Of a stretch of 64,000 bases of DNA, positions 18,112 to 26,412 are shown in pieces. The notes below the pieces were generated by a model, which was not told where the DNA came from, searched no databases, and saw nothing but the letters and a program-made list of their open reading frames with translations. Position 1 is the first letter of the stretch; each line of letters begins with the position of its first letter. A program made the position numbers and the translations under genes. The stretch comes from Tropicibacter naphthalenivorans (GTDB lineage: Bacteria > Pseudomonadota > Alphaproteobacteria > Rhodobacterales > Rhodobacteraceae). The stretch covers positions 53,591 to 117,590 of the forward strand of contig NZ_FWXX01000011.1 of assembly GCF_900176475.1 (NCBI RefSeq), given 5' to 3'.

Positions 18112-18819
18112 ATGAGACAAGATACACGACTGCTTGCCGTTCTGATCGACGCGGACAACACCTCGCCCAAATACGCCAAGGCGATTTTCGACGAGATCGC
18201 CGCCATGGGCGAGGCCAGCGTGCGGCGGTGCTATGGCGATTTTTCCAGCCAGCAGATGGCCGGGTGGAACCGGGTTCAGGCCGACTTTGGCATCGTGCCG
18301 CACCACTCGCCCGCCAACACCGTGGGCAAGAACGCCAGCGACATTGCGCTGGTGATCGACGCAATGGATTTGATGCACTCTGCGCGGTTCGACGGCTTTG
18401 TTCTGGTCAGCTCCGACAGCGACTTTACCCGCCTTGCCAGCCGCATCCGAGAGCAAGGGCTGGACGTGTTCGGCATGGGCATGGAAAAGACCCCCAGCGC
18501 CTTTCGAAAAGCCTGCAAGCGCTTCATTTTCCTTGAAAACTTGGACGGCGGGGTGGACAAGGCCGCCCCCGGAAAACCTGCGAAAACCCATGATCTGACC
18601 GAGGCGCGCGACCTGATCTTCAAGGCGATGGCGCAGATCGAGCAAGAGGACGAATGGTACGGTCTGGGCGAGATCGGGCAGGTGATTTCTGCCGCGAACC
18701 CCGATTTCGACACCCGCAGTTACGGCAAGCGCAAGCTGTCCGATCTGGTGTCCGAGATGAAGGTGTTCGAGCTGCGCCGCGCCGAGAACAACCAAGCGGT
18801 CGTGCGCCGCATCGACTAA
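18112..18819 (+). CDS. NYN-domain (LabA/DUF88-like) nuclease with C-terminal LOTUS/OST-HTH domain
   Basis: 235 residues. Residues 8-145 are a NYN (PIN-like) nuclease domain with the acidic residues in AVLIDADNTSP, ASDIALVIDAMD and LVSSDSDFTRLA. Residues about 165-235 resemble an OST-HTH/LOTUS domain (LIFKAMAQIE, WYGLGEIGQVI, YGKRKLSDLV), an RNA-binding winged helix. The combination predicts an RNA-processing enzyme; the target is unknown. It overlaps the convergent transporter gene by 4 bases. Confidence 0.85.
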   Translation: MRQDTRLLAVLIDADNTSPKYAKAIFDEIAAMGEASVRRCYGDFSSQQMAGWNRVQADFGIVPHHSPANTVGKNASDIALVIDAMDLMHSARFDGFVLVSSDSDFTRLASRIREQGLDVFGMGMEKTPSAFRKACKRFIFLENLDGGVDKAAPGKPAKTHDLTEARDLIFKAMAQIEQEDEWYGLGEIGQVISAANPDFDTRSYGKRKLSDLVSEMKVFELRRAENNQAVVRRID

Positions 18820-19754
18820 AGCGACAGCGGCGCGGTGACGGCGGCGATGATCATGCTGACGGTTACGATGCTGGCCGCGGTCGAGATCAGGATTGAGGCC
18901 GACACCCGCTGCGGCGCAACCCCGTAATGTTGCGCGAGGATAAACACGTTGCCCGCCACCGGCAGTGACGCCGCCGAGACCATCACCGCAGCCCGGTAGG
19001 CATCCACCGGGAAGAACACATAAACGCCCAAAGCGACAAAGCCGGGGTGCAGGATCAGCTTGGCAAAGGACAACCACGCAGCGATTTCCAGCCGCTCGGC
19101 GCTTTTGCTGGCGAGCGATGCGCCGATGGCGAACAGCGCGCCGGGGGTGGCTGCATTGCCCAGCAAGGTCAGGAACGAATTGACGGTTTCCGGGACCGGC
19201 AGCCCAAGACCGGACACCGTCAGACCCACCGCAATCGAGGCGATCATCGGGTTTTTTGCCAGCCCGATCAGCACGGTTTTGAAGATGCGCGGGGTGATCG
19301 TGCCTTCGCGCGAGGCGGTGATCAGGATCGTCAGCATCGAGGAAAAGACGATCAGGTCGATGGACAGGATCAGGATGATCGGGCCTACCGCCTCTTGGCC
19401 CAGCAGCAGCGCCAGCATGGGCACGCCCAAGAAACCGGTGTTGCCAATGGCGGCGCATTGCGCCTCGATCGAGGCGGTCGGCACGTCCAGCCCGCGCCAG
19501 AACGCCCACATCATCGCGATGGCATAGGCAAAGGCCGTGCCCCACAGATAGGCAGCGGCAAGGCGCGCGTCAAAAATCTCGGAAAAGCTGAGGTTGGCGG
19601 AAAAGCGCACCAGCATCGCCGAAAGGGCAAAGTAAAAGACGAACTTGGTGATGTAGGCGGTGGCTTCCTCGGGGAAAAACTTCGACTTGGCCGCGCCGTA
19701 ACCGACGCCGATCAGGCCAAAGAACGGAAGGGTCTTGAGGAAGATGTCCAGCAT
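18816..19754 (-). CDS. AEC family (auxin efflux carrier-like) transporter
   Basis: 312 residues, about ten predicted membrane helices in two five-helix halves. The N-terminus MLDIFLKTLPFFGLIGVGYG and the internal AIGNTGFLGVPMLALLLG motif are typical of bacterial AEC permeases, several of which carry malonate or other dicarboxylates. Substrate unknown. Stands alone on the minus strand. Confidence 0.85.
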   Translation of the reverse strand: MLDIFLKTLPFFGLIGVGYGAAKSKFFPEEATAYITKFVFYFALSAMLVRFSANLSFSEIFDARLAAAYLWGTAFAYAIAMMWAFWRGLDVPTASIEAQCAAIGNTGFLGVPMLALLLGQEAVGPIILILSIDLIVFSSMLTILITASREGTITPRIFKTVLIGLAKNPMIASIAVGLTVSGLGLPVPETVNSFLTLLGNAATPGALFAIGASLASKSAERLEIAAWLSFAKLILHPGFVALGVYVFFPVDAYRAAVMVSAASLPVAGNVFILAQHYGVAPQRVSASILISTAASIVTVSMIIAAVTAPLSL

Positions 19755-19800
19755 GGGATGTGCTTAGCACGGGGGGCGGCGGGGTCAACGCCTCGTGGGT

Positions 19801-20340
19801 CTACTGCATCATCCGTTCGTGCACCGCCTGCATCCCGCGATCAGCCATATCGGTGACCTCTTCGGCATGGGTTTGCAGCAGGGTGACCATGTCCGGATTG
19901 TCCGAGGTTTGGATCACAACGATGCCTTCCTCTGTGATGTCGATTTCAGACGTGATGTCATCGCGCCCGGCGAAAATCGGCGTCAGCGTCGGGCTTTGGA
20001 TGATGACTTGGGGGTCGCGCCCCTCTTCGACGCGGGCGATCATGCCGGTGACGTGGCTGACCAGCGCTTCCATCACCATGGGATTGGTCGACGACGTCAC
20101 GGTGCGAATGCCATTGGGGAGGTTTTCCACGCTACGCTCAATTTCGTCGAAGTGGTGGAACATCACCCGCAACTCGCCGCTTTCCTGTGGCGTCGCGTCG
20201 ACCCCGCGCAGGCCCGGCATCCCGACCATATCGTGTCCGGTGCCGTCGGCGCCGTGGCCATGCCCGTGCATCATCTGCGCCGAGGCCATCGAGGCAACAG
20301 AGGCGGTCAGCACAACGGCAAGGGTCAGAAGAAAACGCAT
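19801..20340 (-). CDS. Periplasmic His/Met-rich hypothetical protein
   Basis: 179 residues. A signal peptide (cleavage near SMASAQ, residue 22) is followed by a His/Met-rich stretch (MMHGHGHGADGTGHDMVGM) that could bind copper or another metal. The rest is a soluble alpha/beta sequence without a family I recognise; the segment NLPNGIRTVTSS looks conserved-domain-like. ATG 20340 was chosen because of AAAGGATCC upstream and the clear signal peptide; the frame stays open to 20613. Metal binding is an inference from composition only. Confidence 0.75.
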   Translation of the reverse strand: MRFLLTLAVVLTASVASMASAQMMHGHGHGADGTGHDMVGMPGLRGVDATPQESGELRVMFHHFDEIERSVENLPNGIRTVTSSTNPMVMEALVSHVTGMIARVEEGRDPQVIIQSPTLTPIFAGRDDITSEIDITEEGIVVIQTSDNPDMVTLLQTHAEEVTDMADRGMQAVHERMMQ

Positions 20341-20372
20341 GGTGGGATCCTTTGTCATCGCGGTGGCGCGTA

Positions 20373-20903
20373 TCATACGCCCTGCACCGGTCCTGTCGAG
20401 CATGACATGATTTCCTGAACAGTTCGTGATCCTGCGGGCATTTTCGGATCCAGCGCGACCAACGCCAGGGCATAGCGCGGATGCGAGGATTTTCCGTCCC
20501 CCAGCGGCAGGAAAAGCTCTTGGGTGGACACGTACCCCGGCAGCGGGCCGACATAGGGCAACGACACATACAAGGGGCACGCTTTGCGAAACAAAGCCTC
20601 GTAGGCGGCCCAAAGCTGGGATCCCGGCCCCTTTCCGGGCATGTTGGACAGCCGCTTGCCTTCCAATTTGGGGCTGGTAAAGGCGCGGACGTTCGGGCCG
20701 ATATACATCAATTCAAAGTCCAGCCCACCGGGGCCGTCGTGGATTTCGGTGAACACGAAATTCTTGGAGCTGTCCAAGGTTGCGCCGTGCTGGAAGTCAT
20801 CCAAAAGCGGCAACCCACGCGCGCCGCTGCTCGCCATCCAGCGATACAGCAGATGGCGGTGCGCCTCGGGCAAATCGGCAATGTGGAACGTGTCTGTGTG
20901 CAT
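20373..20903 (-). CDS. PAS-like sensor domain protein (probable PAS_5 type)
   Basis: 176 residues, cytoplasmic. The pattern HLLYRWMASSGARGLPLLDDF, FELMYIGPNVRAF, GKRLSNMPGKG and the C-terminal LFLPLGDG is like the single-domain PAS_5 proteins common in alphaproteobacteria. No output domain is fused. Start MHTDTFHI at 20903 behind AAGGGA. Ligand and partner unknown. Confidence 0.65.
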   Translation of the reverse strand: MHTDTFHIADLPEAHRHLLYRWMASSGARGLPLLDDFQHGATLDSSKNFVFTEIHDGPGGLDFELMYIGPNVRAFTSPKLEGKRLSNMPGKGPGSQLWAAYEALFRKACPLYVSLPYVGPLPGYVSTQELFLPLGDGKSSHPRYALALVALDPKMPAGSRTVQEIMSCSTGPVQGV

Positions 20904-21083
20904 TCTTGGCGCGATCCCTTTTCGATATCGTGAATCAAATCGCTTGCAAAGCAAGCAAATCGTTCAGCTATAGGCAGAGCTTCGCCTGCCACCGTCAGCC
21001 ATAGTGGCCTAGACATGGGCGCGCGGGTGCATAAGGGGAATTTCAGCGTTGACCTACCCGGACCCGGTGGTATCGCATAGCGC

Positions 21084-22019
21084 ATGACCCAGCCCCCCGA
21101 TCCCCAAGCGCCCAAGCGCCGGCCTCGCATCGGATATGCGCGCTACGCGCTGCTGACCGTGCCCGCGCGCCGCACGGCGCAGCTGTGGCGGTTGGCGCTG
21201 GGGGTGCTTTTGGTCTTTGCGATCATGTTCGGCATGACGCAGGGCATCATGACCATGCTCGGGACGGTGCTGCCGGCCGAGACGTTTGACCGCATGACGC
21301 GGGCCTTGGCGATTGGCGATACGCCCGCCGGGTTGTTGGGGATGCTGGTGTCGATGGGGGCCATGGGTCTTGCGGCCTTTACCGTGGTAGAGATCGTGCA
21401 CGACCGGCGGCCCGCGTCGCTGGTTGGGCCGTGGCCGCTGGCGCGTCGGCAGTTCTGGGATGTGCTCTTTGCGCTTGTGGCGCTGAATGCCGTGCTGATG
21501 ATCCTGCCGCCTTGGGGTCTGTTCGAAGGCACCGTGCCGGGGCTGAGCCTGGGTCATTGGCTGGCGCTGCTGCCTCTGACGCTGATCGCGCTGTTTATCC
21601 AGACCGGCAGCGAAGAGCTGCTGTTTCGCGGTTACCTGCAAAGCCAGCTGGCCGCGCGGTTCAAGCACCCTGCCGTTTGGTTGATCGTGCCCTCGCTGGT
21701 CTTTGGCCTTGGACACTATGCGCCTGAAATCTACGGCGGCAACGCTTGGCTGGTGGTGATCTGGGCGGTGATCTACGGCATTGCCTCGGCGGATCTGACC
21801 GCGCGGGCGGGCACGCTTGGGCCTGCGGTTGCCATGCACTTGGTCAACAACTTCCTCGCCATGGGGCTTGTGTCGATGCAAGGCGACATGTCCGGGCTGG
21901 CCTTGCGCTTGCTGCCCTTTGGCCCTGAAGCGCAGGGCGAAGTCCTCAGCCTGTTGCCCATCGACCTTGCCTCGATCCTTGTGTCCTGGCTGGCGGCTCG
22001 CATTGCCATCCGCGCGTGA
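21084..22019 (+). CDS. CPBP family intramembrane metalloprotease
   Basis: 311 residues, about eight membrane helices. The three ABI/CPBP motifs are present: SEELLFRGYL (EExxxR), FGLGHYA and HLVNNF. In bacteria such proteins process or modify membrane proteins and, in some species, mature bacteriocins; no bacteriocin gene is nearby. Runs in the same direction as accD, 72 bases away. Confidence 0.88.
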   Translation: MTQPPDPQAPKRRPRIGYARYALLTVPARRTAQLWRLALGVLLVFAIMFGMTQGIMTMLGTVLPAETFDRMTRALAIGDTPAGLLGMLVSMGAMGLAAFTVVEIVHDRRPASLVGPWPLARRQFWDVLFALVALNAVLMILPPWGLFEGTVPGLSLGHWLALLPLTLIALFIQTGSEELLFRGYLQSQLAARFKHPAVWLIVPSLVFGLGHYAPEIYGGNAWLVVIWAVIYGIASADLTARAGTLGPAVAMHLVNNFLAMGLVSMQGDMSGLALRLLPFGPEAQGEVLSLLPIDLASILVSWLAARIAIRA

Positions 22020-22090
22020 TTGCAATTCGCGCAGTCGGGCATTAAGTCACACCCCAACGTATCGCCACGCATCGCAACGTCAGGCCCGCC

Positions 22091-23014
22091 ATGAACTGGA
22101 TCACGAACTACGTCCGCCCCCGGATCAACTCTATCTTCTCGCGCCGCGAGACGCCGGACAATCTGTGGTCCAAGTGTGATGGCTGCGGCACAATGCTGTT
22201 CCACCGCGAGATCAGCGACAATCTGAACGTCTGCACCAACTGCGGGCACCACATGCACATCACGCCGCGCGACCGCTTTTTGGCGCTGTTCGACGGCGGT
22301 GTGTTCTCGGAAATCGACGTCCCCGAGCCGGTGACCGATCCGCTGCAATTCCGCGATCAAAAGAAATACCCCGACCGCATGAAGGCCGCGCAGAAAAAGA
22401 CCGGCGAGCATGAGGCGATGCTGGTCGCTGCCGGTGAGATTGGCCGCACGCCGATCGTCGCCGCAGCGCAGGACTTTAGCTTTATGGGCGGCTCCATGGG
22501 GATGTATGTGGGCAACGCCATCATCAAGGCCGCCGAAGAGGCCGTGCGCCTTGGGCGTCCGCTGGTGCTGTTCTCGGCGGCGGGCGGCGCGCGGATGCAA
22601 GAGGGGATCCTGTCCCTGATGCAAATGCCGCGCACGACTGTGGCCGTGCAGATGCTGCGCGAGAAAAACCTGCCCTATATCGTTGTGTTGACGCACCCGA
22701 CGACCGGCGGCGTGACCGCGTCCTATGCGATGCTGGGCGATGTGCAAATCTCCGAGCCGAACGCCCTGATCGGCTTTGCCGGCCAGCGGGTGATCGAACA
22801 GACCATCCGTGAAAAGCTGCCCGAAGGCTTTCAGCGCGCCGAATATCTGCTGGAACACGGGATGCTGGACCGCGTAACCGACCGTCGCCACATGCGCGAA
22901 GAGCTGATTGTGATTTGCCGGATGCTGATGCAGATGCCGCCTCCGACGTGGGGTGATCTGCCCGCGCCCGGCCCCGAAGAGGCCAAGATGCCTCAGACGA
23001 AGCCCGCCGAATGA
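22091..23014 (+). CDS. accD: Acetyl-CoA carboxylase carboxyltransferase subunit beta
   Basis: 307 residues. The N-terminal four-cysteine zinc ribbon (CDGC and CTNC) is followed by the carboxyltransferase fold with GGSMGMYVGNA, GGARMQEG and TTGGVTASYAMLGD. It transfers carboxyl from carboxybiotin to acetyl-CoA to make malonyl-CoA, with AccA. It overlaps folC by 4 bases, the accD-folC order common in proteobacteria. Confidence 0.97.
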   Translation: MNWITNYVRPRINSIFSRRETPDNLWSKCDGCGTMLFHREISDNLNVCTNCGHHMHITPRDRFLALFDGGVFSEIDVPEPVTDPLQFRDQKKYPDRMKAAQKKTGEHEAMLVAAGEIGRTPIVAAAQDFSFMGGSMGMYVGNAIIKAAEEAVRLGRPLVLFSAAGGARMQEGILSLMQMPRTTVAVQMLREKNLPYIVVLTHPTTGGVTASYAMLGDVQISEPNALIGFAGQRVIEQTIREKLPEGFQRAEYLLEHGMLDRVTDRRHMREELIVICRMLMQMPPPTWGDLPAPGPEEAKMPQTKPAE

Positions 23015-24282
23015 GCGCGTCGTCGGACGTCATCCTTGACCGGATGATGGCGCTTCACCCCAAGGTCATCGACCTTGTGCTGGACCGCGTTTGGCGTCTG
23101 TTGGAGGCGGTGGGCCACCCCGAGCAAAAGCTGCCCCCGGTGATCCACCTTGCCGGGACGAATGGCAAAGGCTCGACCCAGGCGATGATCCGCGCCGGGC
23201 TTGAGGCCGACGGCAAACGTGTGCATGCCTATACCTCGCCGCATCTGGCGCGCTTTCACGAGCGCATTCGCCTTGCCGGTGAGCTGATCTCCGAAGCGCA
23301 CCTGACCGAGATCCTCGATGAGTGCTACGCGGCCAACGGCGGCGAGGCGATCACCTATTTCGAGATCACCACCGTGGCGGGTCTGCTGGCGATGAGCCGC
23401 ACCCCGGCGGATTACACCTTGCTGGAAACCGGGCTTGGCGGGCGGCTGGACGCGACAAACGTGGTTGAACGTCCGGCGATCACCATCCTGACCCCGATCA
23501 GCATGGATCACGAACAATTCTTGGGCGACACGCTGGCCAAGATCGCGGGCGAAAAGGCCGGGATCATCAAGCGCGGCGTGCCTTGCGTCGTTGGCCCTCA
23601 GCCCGAGGAAGCCATGGAAGTGATCGAAGCCCGCGCGCAGGCGCTGGGCGCGCCTTTGTTGGCCTATGGGCAGCAGTGGCACGTCTTTGAGGAACGCGGA
23701 CGCCTTGTTTTCCAAGACGAAAATGGCCTCTTGGACCTGCCTTTGCCGTCGCTTCCCGGCGCGCATCAGTACCAGAACGCCGGGGCTGCCTTGGCCGCTT
23801 TGCGTCACCTTGGCGCAGGCGAGGCCGCCTTTGAAGGTGCGATGACGAACGCCAGTTGGCCCGCGCGGATGCAGCGTTTGCGCCACGGGCCTTTGCTGGA
23901 GGCCGCGCCGGATGCCGAGTTGTGGCTCGACGGTGGGCACAACCCTGCCGCCGGGGATGCGCTCGCGACCCATCTGGCCAGCCTGCCGCCGCGTCCCACG
24001 CACCTGATTTGCGGGATGTTGAACACCAAGGACGTGCGCGGTTTCCTGCGGCCCTTGGCGGCGCAGGCGGCGACGCTGACCGCCGTGTCGATCCCCGGAG
24101 AGGCCAACACCTTGCCCGCCGAGGACACGGCGAAAATGGCGGCGGATTGCGGCCACGATGCGCGCACGGCAGACAGCGTTCAGGGTGCCTTGGCCCAGAT
24201 TATCGCGGCTGATCCGGCGGCGCGGGTGCTGATTTGCGGATCGCTTTACCTCGCGGGGGATATTCTGCGGTCCAACGGGTAA
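23011..24282 (+). CDS. folC: Dihydrofolate synthase / folylpolyglutamate synthase
   Basis: 423 residues. Mur-ligase-type ATPase with P-loop LAGTNGKGSTQAM near residue 45, the YTSPHLARFHERI loop, an ETGLGGRLDATN motif and a C-terminal domain with LDGGHNPAAG. It adds glutamate to dihydropteroate and to folates. Coupled to accD by an ATGA overlap. Confidence 0.96.
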   Translation: MSASSDVILDRMMALHPKVIDLVLDRVWRLLEAVGHPEQKLPPVIHLAGTNGKGSTQAMIRAGLEADGKRVHAYTSPHLARFHERIRLAGELISEAHLTEILDECYAANGGEAITYFEITTVAGLLAMSRTPADYTLLETGLGGRLDATNVVERPAITILTPISMDHEQFLGDTLAKIAGEKAGIIKRGVPCVVGPQPEEAMEVIEARAQALGAPLLAYGQQWHVFEERGRLVFQDENGLLDLPLPSLPGAHQYQNAGAALAALRHLGAGEAAFEGAMTNASWPARMQRLRHGPLLEAAPDAELWLDGGHNPAAGDALATHLASLPPRPTHLICGMLNTKDVRGFLRPLAAQAATLTAVSIPGEANTLPAEDTAKMAADCGHDARTADSVQGALAQIIAADPAARVLICGSLYLAGDILRSNG

Positions 24283-24331
24283 ATTTCCCGAAATCGGACG
24301 GAAGTCCCGCCTTGTGCCGTCCCCCTGCATA

Positions 24332-24361
24332 TTGACTGATTTGCAGGCCGTGCCCTATATT
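24332..24361 (+). promoter_or_regulatory. Sigma-70-type promoter of the rhodanese-like gene
   Basis: -35 TTGACT (24332-24337), 18-base spacer, -10 TATATT (24356-24361), about 50 bases before the ATG at 24410. Confidence 0.55.
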
Positions 24362-24409
24362 TTGCATAACGATAAACGGTAGGCCAAACCGGCCCCAGAG
24401 GACGAGCAG

Positions 24410-24988
24410 ATGTTCAAAGGTCTTTTCCCGACCCTTTGCTGTGCCGCTGCTGTTGCAATGGCCGTTCCGGCTTGCGCGCAGTCCAGCCGGATCACAGAAG
24501 ATCGGGGCAGTTTTCAGTTTACGCTCAACGGACGGATGGTGACCATTGACCGCAATGGCGCGGCGTGTCCGCCCGCCTGCGTGCAACCCATGCAAGCCGC
24601 CCCCGGTGTCGCCACGATTGGCGAGCTGGAGGTGATGGATTTCCTTGATATTTTCGTCTCGGGTGGCCGTGGTCTGCTGATCGACGCGCGCCTGCCCACC
24701 GGGTTCAGCGCCGGGACGGTGCCGGGCGCGGTGAACGTGCCCGCCGCGACGCTTGGGCCGGATAACCCGTATCGCGACGACCTGCTCAATGCGCTGGGCG
24801 TGCGGTCGGGCGATTTCTCGGGGGCGTTTGACCTGGTGCTGTTCGGCGCCGGGCCCGATGACGAAGGCGCACAGATCGCCTTGCGCAGCTTGCTGGATAG
24901 CGGCTATCCGGCGGAAAAGCTTAAATATTATCGCGGTGGTGTGCAGGCTTGGATGGGCCTTGGCTTGACCACCGCGGGTGGCCAGTAA
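24410..24988 (+). CDS. Periplasmic rhodanese-like protein lacking the catalytic cysteine
   Basis: 192 residues. The signal peptide ends near PACAQ (residue 23). Residues 65-190 have the rhodanese layout: LLIDARLPTGFSAGTVPGAVNVP, then the loop strand FDLVLFGAG, then LKYYRGGVQAWMGLGL. In active rhodaneses the loop after this strand begins with Cys (VVYC pattern); here that position is Gly, so sulfurtransferase activity is unlikely. The segment before the domain has a CPPAC pair. It is followed 21 bases later by a LysM gene on the same strand; they may form an envelope operon. Confidence 0.8.
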   Translation: MFKGLFPTLCCAAAVAMAVPACAQSSRITEDRGSFQFTLNGRMVTIDRNGAACPPACVQPMQAAPGVATIGELEVMDFLDIFVSGGRGLLIDARLPTGFSAGTVPGAVNVPAATLGPDNPYRDDLLNALGVRSGDFSGAFDLVLFGAGPDDEGAQIALRSLLDSGYPAEKLKYYRGGVQAWMGLGLTTAGGQ

Positions 24989-25009
24989 AGTAGGGTTGAG
25001 GGGAACGAC

Positions 25010-25582
25010 ATGATCAGGATGGCACTTTTTGCCCTTGGGTTTTTGGCGATCACCGTGACTTTGGTGATCATGCAGCCGGGTGCAAGCCGCAAAGCCGCTG
25101 AAGCGCCCAGCGTCGAGCCGGTGGTCACGCGCGCCGCGCCGCAGGTCGACCCGTTAGAGCCGATGTCCGGCCTTGCCGATGTGGCCGCGCCCAAAGTGGC
25201 CCAGCCCTTGCCCCCGGTTCAGCGCCCGCAGGTCGCGCGCGGCGGCGACATGGACGACCAATCGCTGCGCAAGATGACGTGGGACACCCTGTCGAGCCTG
25301 AACCACGCAACAGGTCGCGAAACCGCGCCGGGGCAACCGGGCAGCTTGCTGCATACCATCGTGCGGCGGTCCCTTGATGCGCCTGCTGCGGGCCAGGCCG
25401 CGCCCCAAGGTGTCGCCCCGACGATTTATGTGGTCCAGCCGGGCGATAGCCTCGTGTCTATCGCAGACAAAGTTTACGGCGACGTTAACATGACCGGCCC
25501 GCTGTTTGCCGCCAATCAGGCCATCCTGACGCGCCCGGACGATCTTGCGCCCGGGCAAACGCTGGTGCTGCCGCGAAAGTGA
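25010..25582 (+). CDS. Membrane-anchored LysM-domain protein (first of two)
   Basis: 190 residues. One N-terminal membrane segment (residues 4-23), a Pro/Ala-rich linker, and a C-terminal LysM domain of about 48 residues starting YVVQPGDSLVSIADKVYGD. LysM binds peptidoglycan GlcNAc, so the protein likely links inner membrane and cell wall. A LysM paralogue of the same layout begins 214 bases later. Start at ATG 25010 behind a GAGGGG site. Confidence 0.88.
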   Translation: MIRMALFALGFLAITVTLVIMQPGASRKAAEAPSVEPVVTRAAPQVDPLEPMSGLADVAAPKVAQPLPPVQRPQVARGGDMDDQSLRKMTWDTLSSLNHATGRETAPGQPGSLLHTIVRRSLDAPAAGQAAPQGVAPTIYVVQPGDSLVSIADKVYGDVNMTGPLFAANQAILTRPDDLAPGQTLVLPRK

Positions 25583-25654
25583 ATCTTTTTGCGGCACATC
25601 AATGTGGTATCCGCTGATTTCGCCTCTGCTACCCATTGACAGCTCTACTATATG

Positions 25655-25684
25655 TTGACTGCAGAAATTTGATTCGGCTATACA
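25655..25684 (+). promoter_or_regulatory. Sigma-70-type promoter of the second LysM gene
   Basis: -35 TTGACT (25655-25660), 18-base spacer, -10 TATACA (25679-25684). It shows that the second LysM gene has its own transcription start, giving a leader of roughly 100 bases. Confidence 0.55.
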
Positions 25685-25694
25685 CGTAGTCACT

Positions 25695-25723
25695 CGCGGA
25701 CCCGCTGCCTCTTGGGTCTCGCG
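25695..25723 (+). other. Leader hairpin before the second LysM gene
   Basis: CGCG-GACCC (25695-25703) pairs with GGGTC-T-CGCG (25714-25723), nine pairs with one bulged base and a ten-base loop, located just after the predicted start of transcription. Confidence 0.4.
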
Positions 25724-25737
25724 CTGGGGGACTACAG

Positions 25738-25800
25738 ATGTTTTTGACCGATGCGACCGGCTTTGCCGGACGTGCGCCCTGTATGCGGGGGCGCGCATGA
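25738..25800 (+). CDS. Possible 20-codon leader ORF coupled to the second LysM gene
   Basis: ATG 25738 opens a frame of 20 codons (starts MFLTDATGFAG, ends MRGRA) whose TGA (25798-25800) overlaps the ATG of the LysM gene (25797-25799) as ATGA. A GGGGGA site lies about seven bases upstream. The peptide itself resembles nothing I know; the overlap suggests translational coupling. Chance is possible at this length. Confidence 0.35.
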   Translation: MFLTDATGFAGRAPCMRGRA

Positions 25801-26333
25801 TTAGGATTTTGATGCTCGCCGTGGGCTTTGTCGTCGCGACGGGCGCGCTGCTCTGGAGCCTTGGGGCCGGATCGGATGAGCCCTCTGCCGTCGATCAAGT
25901 CAGCCGCACCGCGCCGGATGTTATGGGCCTTCAGCCGACGCTGACGCCGGCCTTGCCCGCCGCCCCGGAAGTTGTCGAAGCGCCCGCACCAGTTGTTGTG
26001 GCAACGCCCACCCCCGTGCCTGCGCCCGTGGCAAATGATCCGGTGATGGATGTGTTGCAGGCGATGAGCTACGGCATCGTCCAAGAGCTGAACAAGCCCG
26101 TCGCGGCCGCGCCCAAGGCAACACCTCCGGTTGAAACAGTGCGCGCGGTGCCGACGGCGATCACCACCCGCACACATGCCGTGCAGCCGGGCGACAGCCT
26201 GCCGGGCATCGCGTTCCGCTATTACGGCACCACGGTGGCGTACCTACAGATTTTGCAAGCCAACCCCGATGTCCTGTCGGACCCCGCGCAACTGCGCGCC
26301 GGGATGGTTTTGCGCATCCCCGAGTTACACTAA
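25797..26333 (+). CDS. Membrane-anchored LysM-domain protein (second of two)
   Basis: 178 residues. Same design as the upstream gene: membrane segment at residues 2-22, a long Pro/Ala/Val-rich linker, and a terminal LysM domain (HAVQPGDSLPGIAFRYYGT to the end). The two linkers differ greatly, so the duplication is old. A textbook terminator follows at 26376-26403. Confidence 0.88.
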   Translation: MIRILMLAVGFVVATGALLWSLGAGSDEPSAVDQVSRTAPDVMGLQPTLTPALPAAPEVVEAPAPVVVATPTPVPAPVANDPVMDVLQAMSYGIVQELNKPVAAAPKATPPVETVRAVPTAITTRTHAVQPGDSLPGIAFRYYGTTVAYLQILQANPDVLSDPAQLRAGMVLRIPELH

Positions 26334-26375
26334 CAGGCGACAGACCAAAGCAGAGCAGGCAGACTACTATCTATA

Positions 26376-26403
26376 AAGGGCCCTTCGGGGCCCTTCTTTT
26401 TTT
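26376..26403 (+). terminator. Rho-independent terminator
   Basis: A perfect 8-bp stem AAGGGCCC/GGGCCCTT (26376-26383, 26388-26395) with a TTCG tetraloop, then C and seven T. It ends the LysM transcription unit; the convergent zapE gene ends at 26413. Confidence 0.93.
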
Positions 26404-26412
26404 GCAGTGCTG

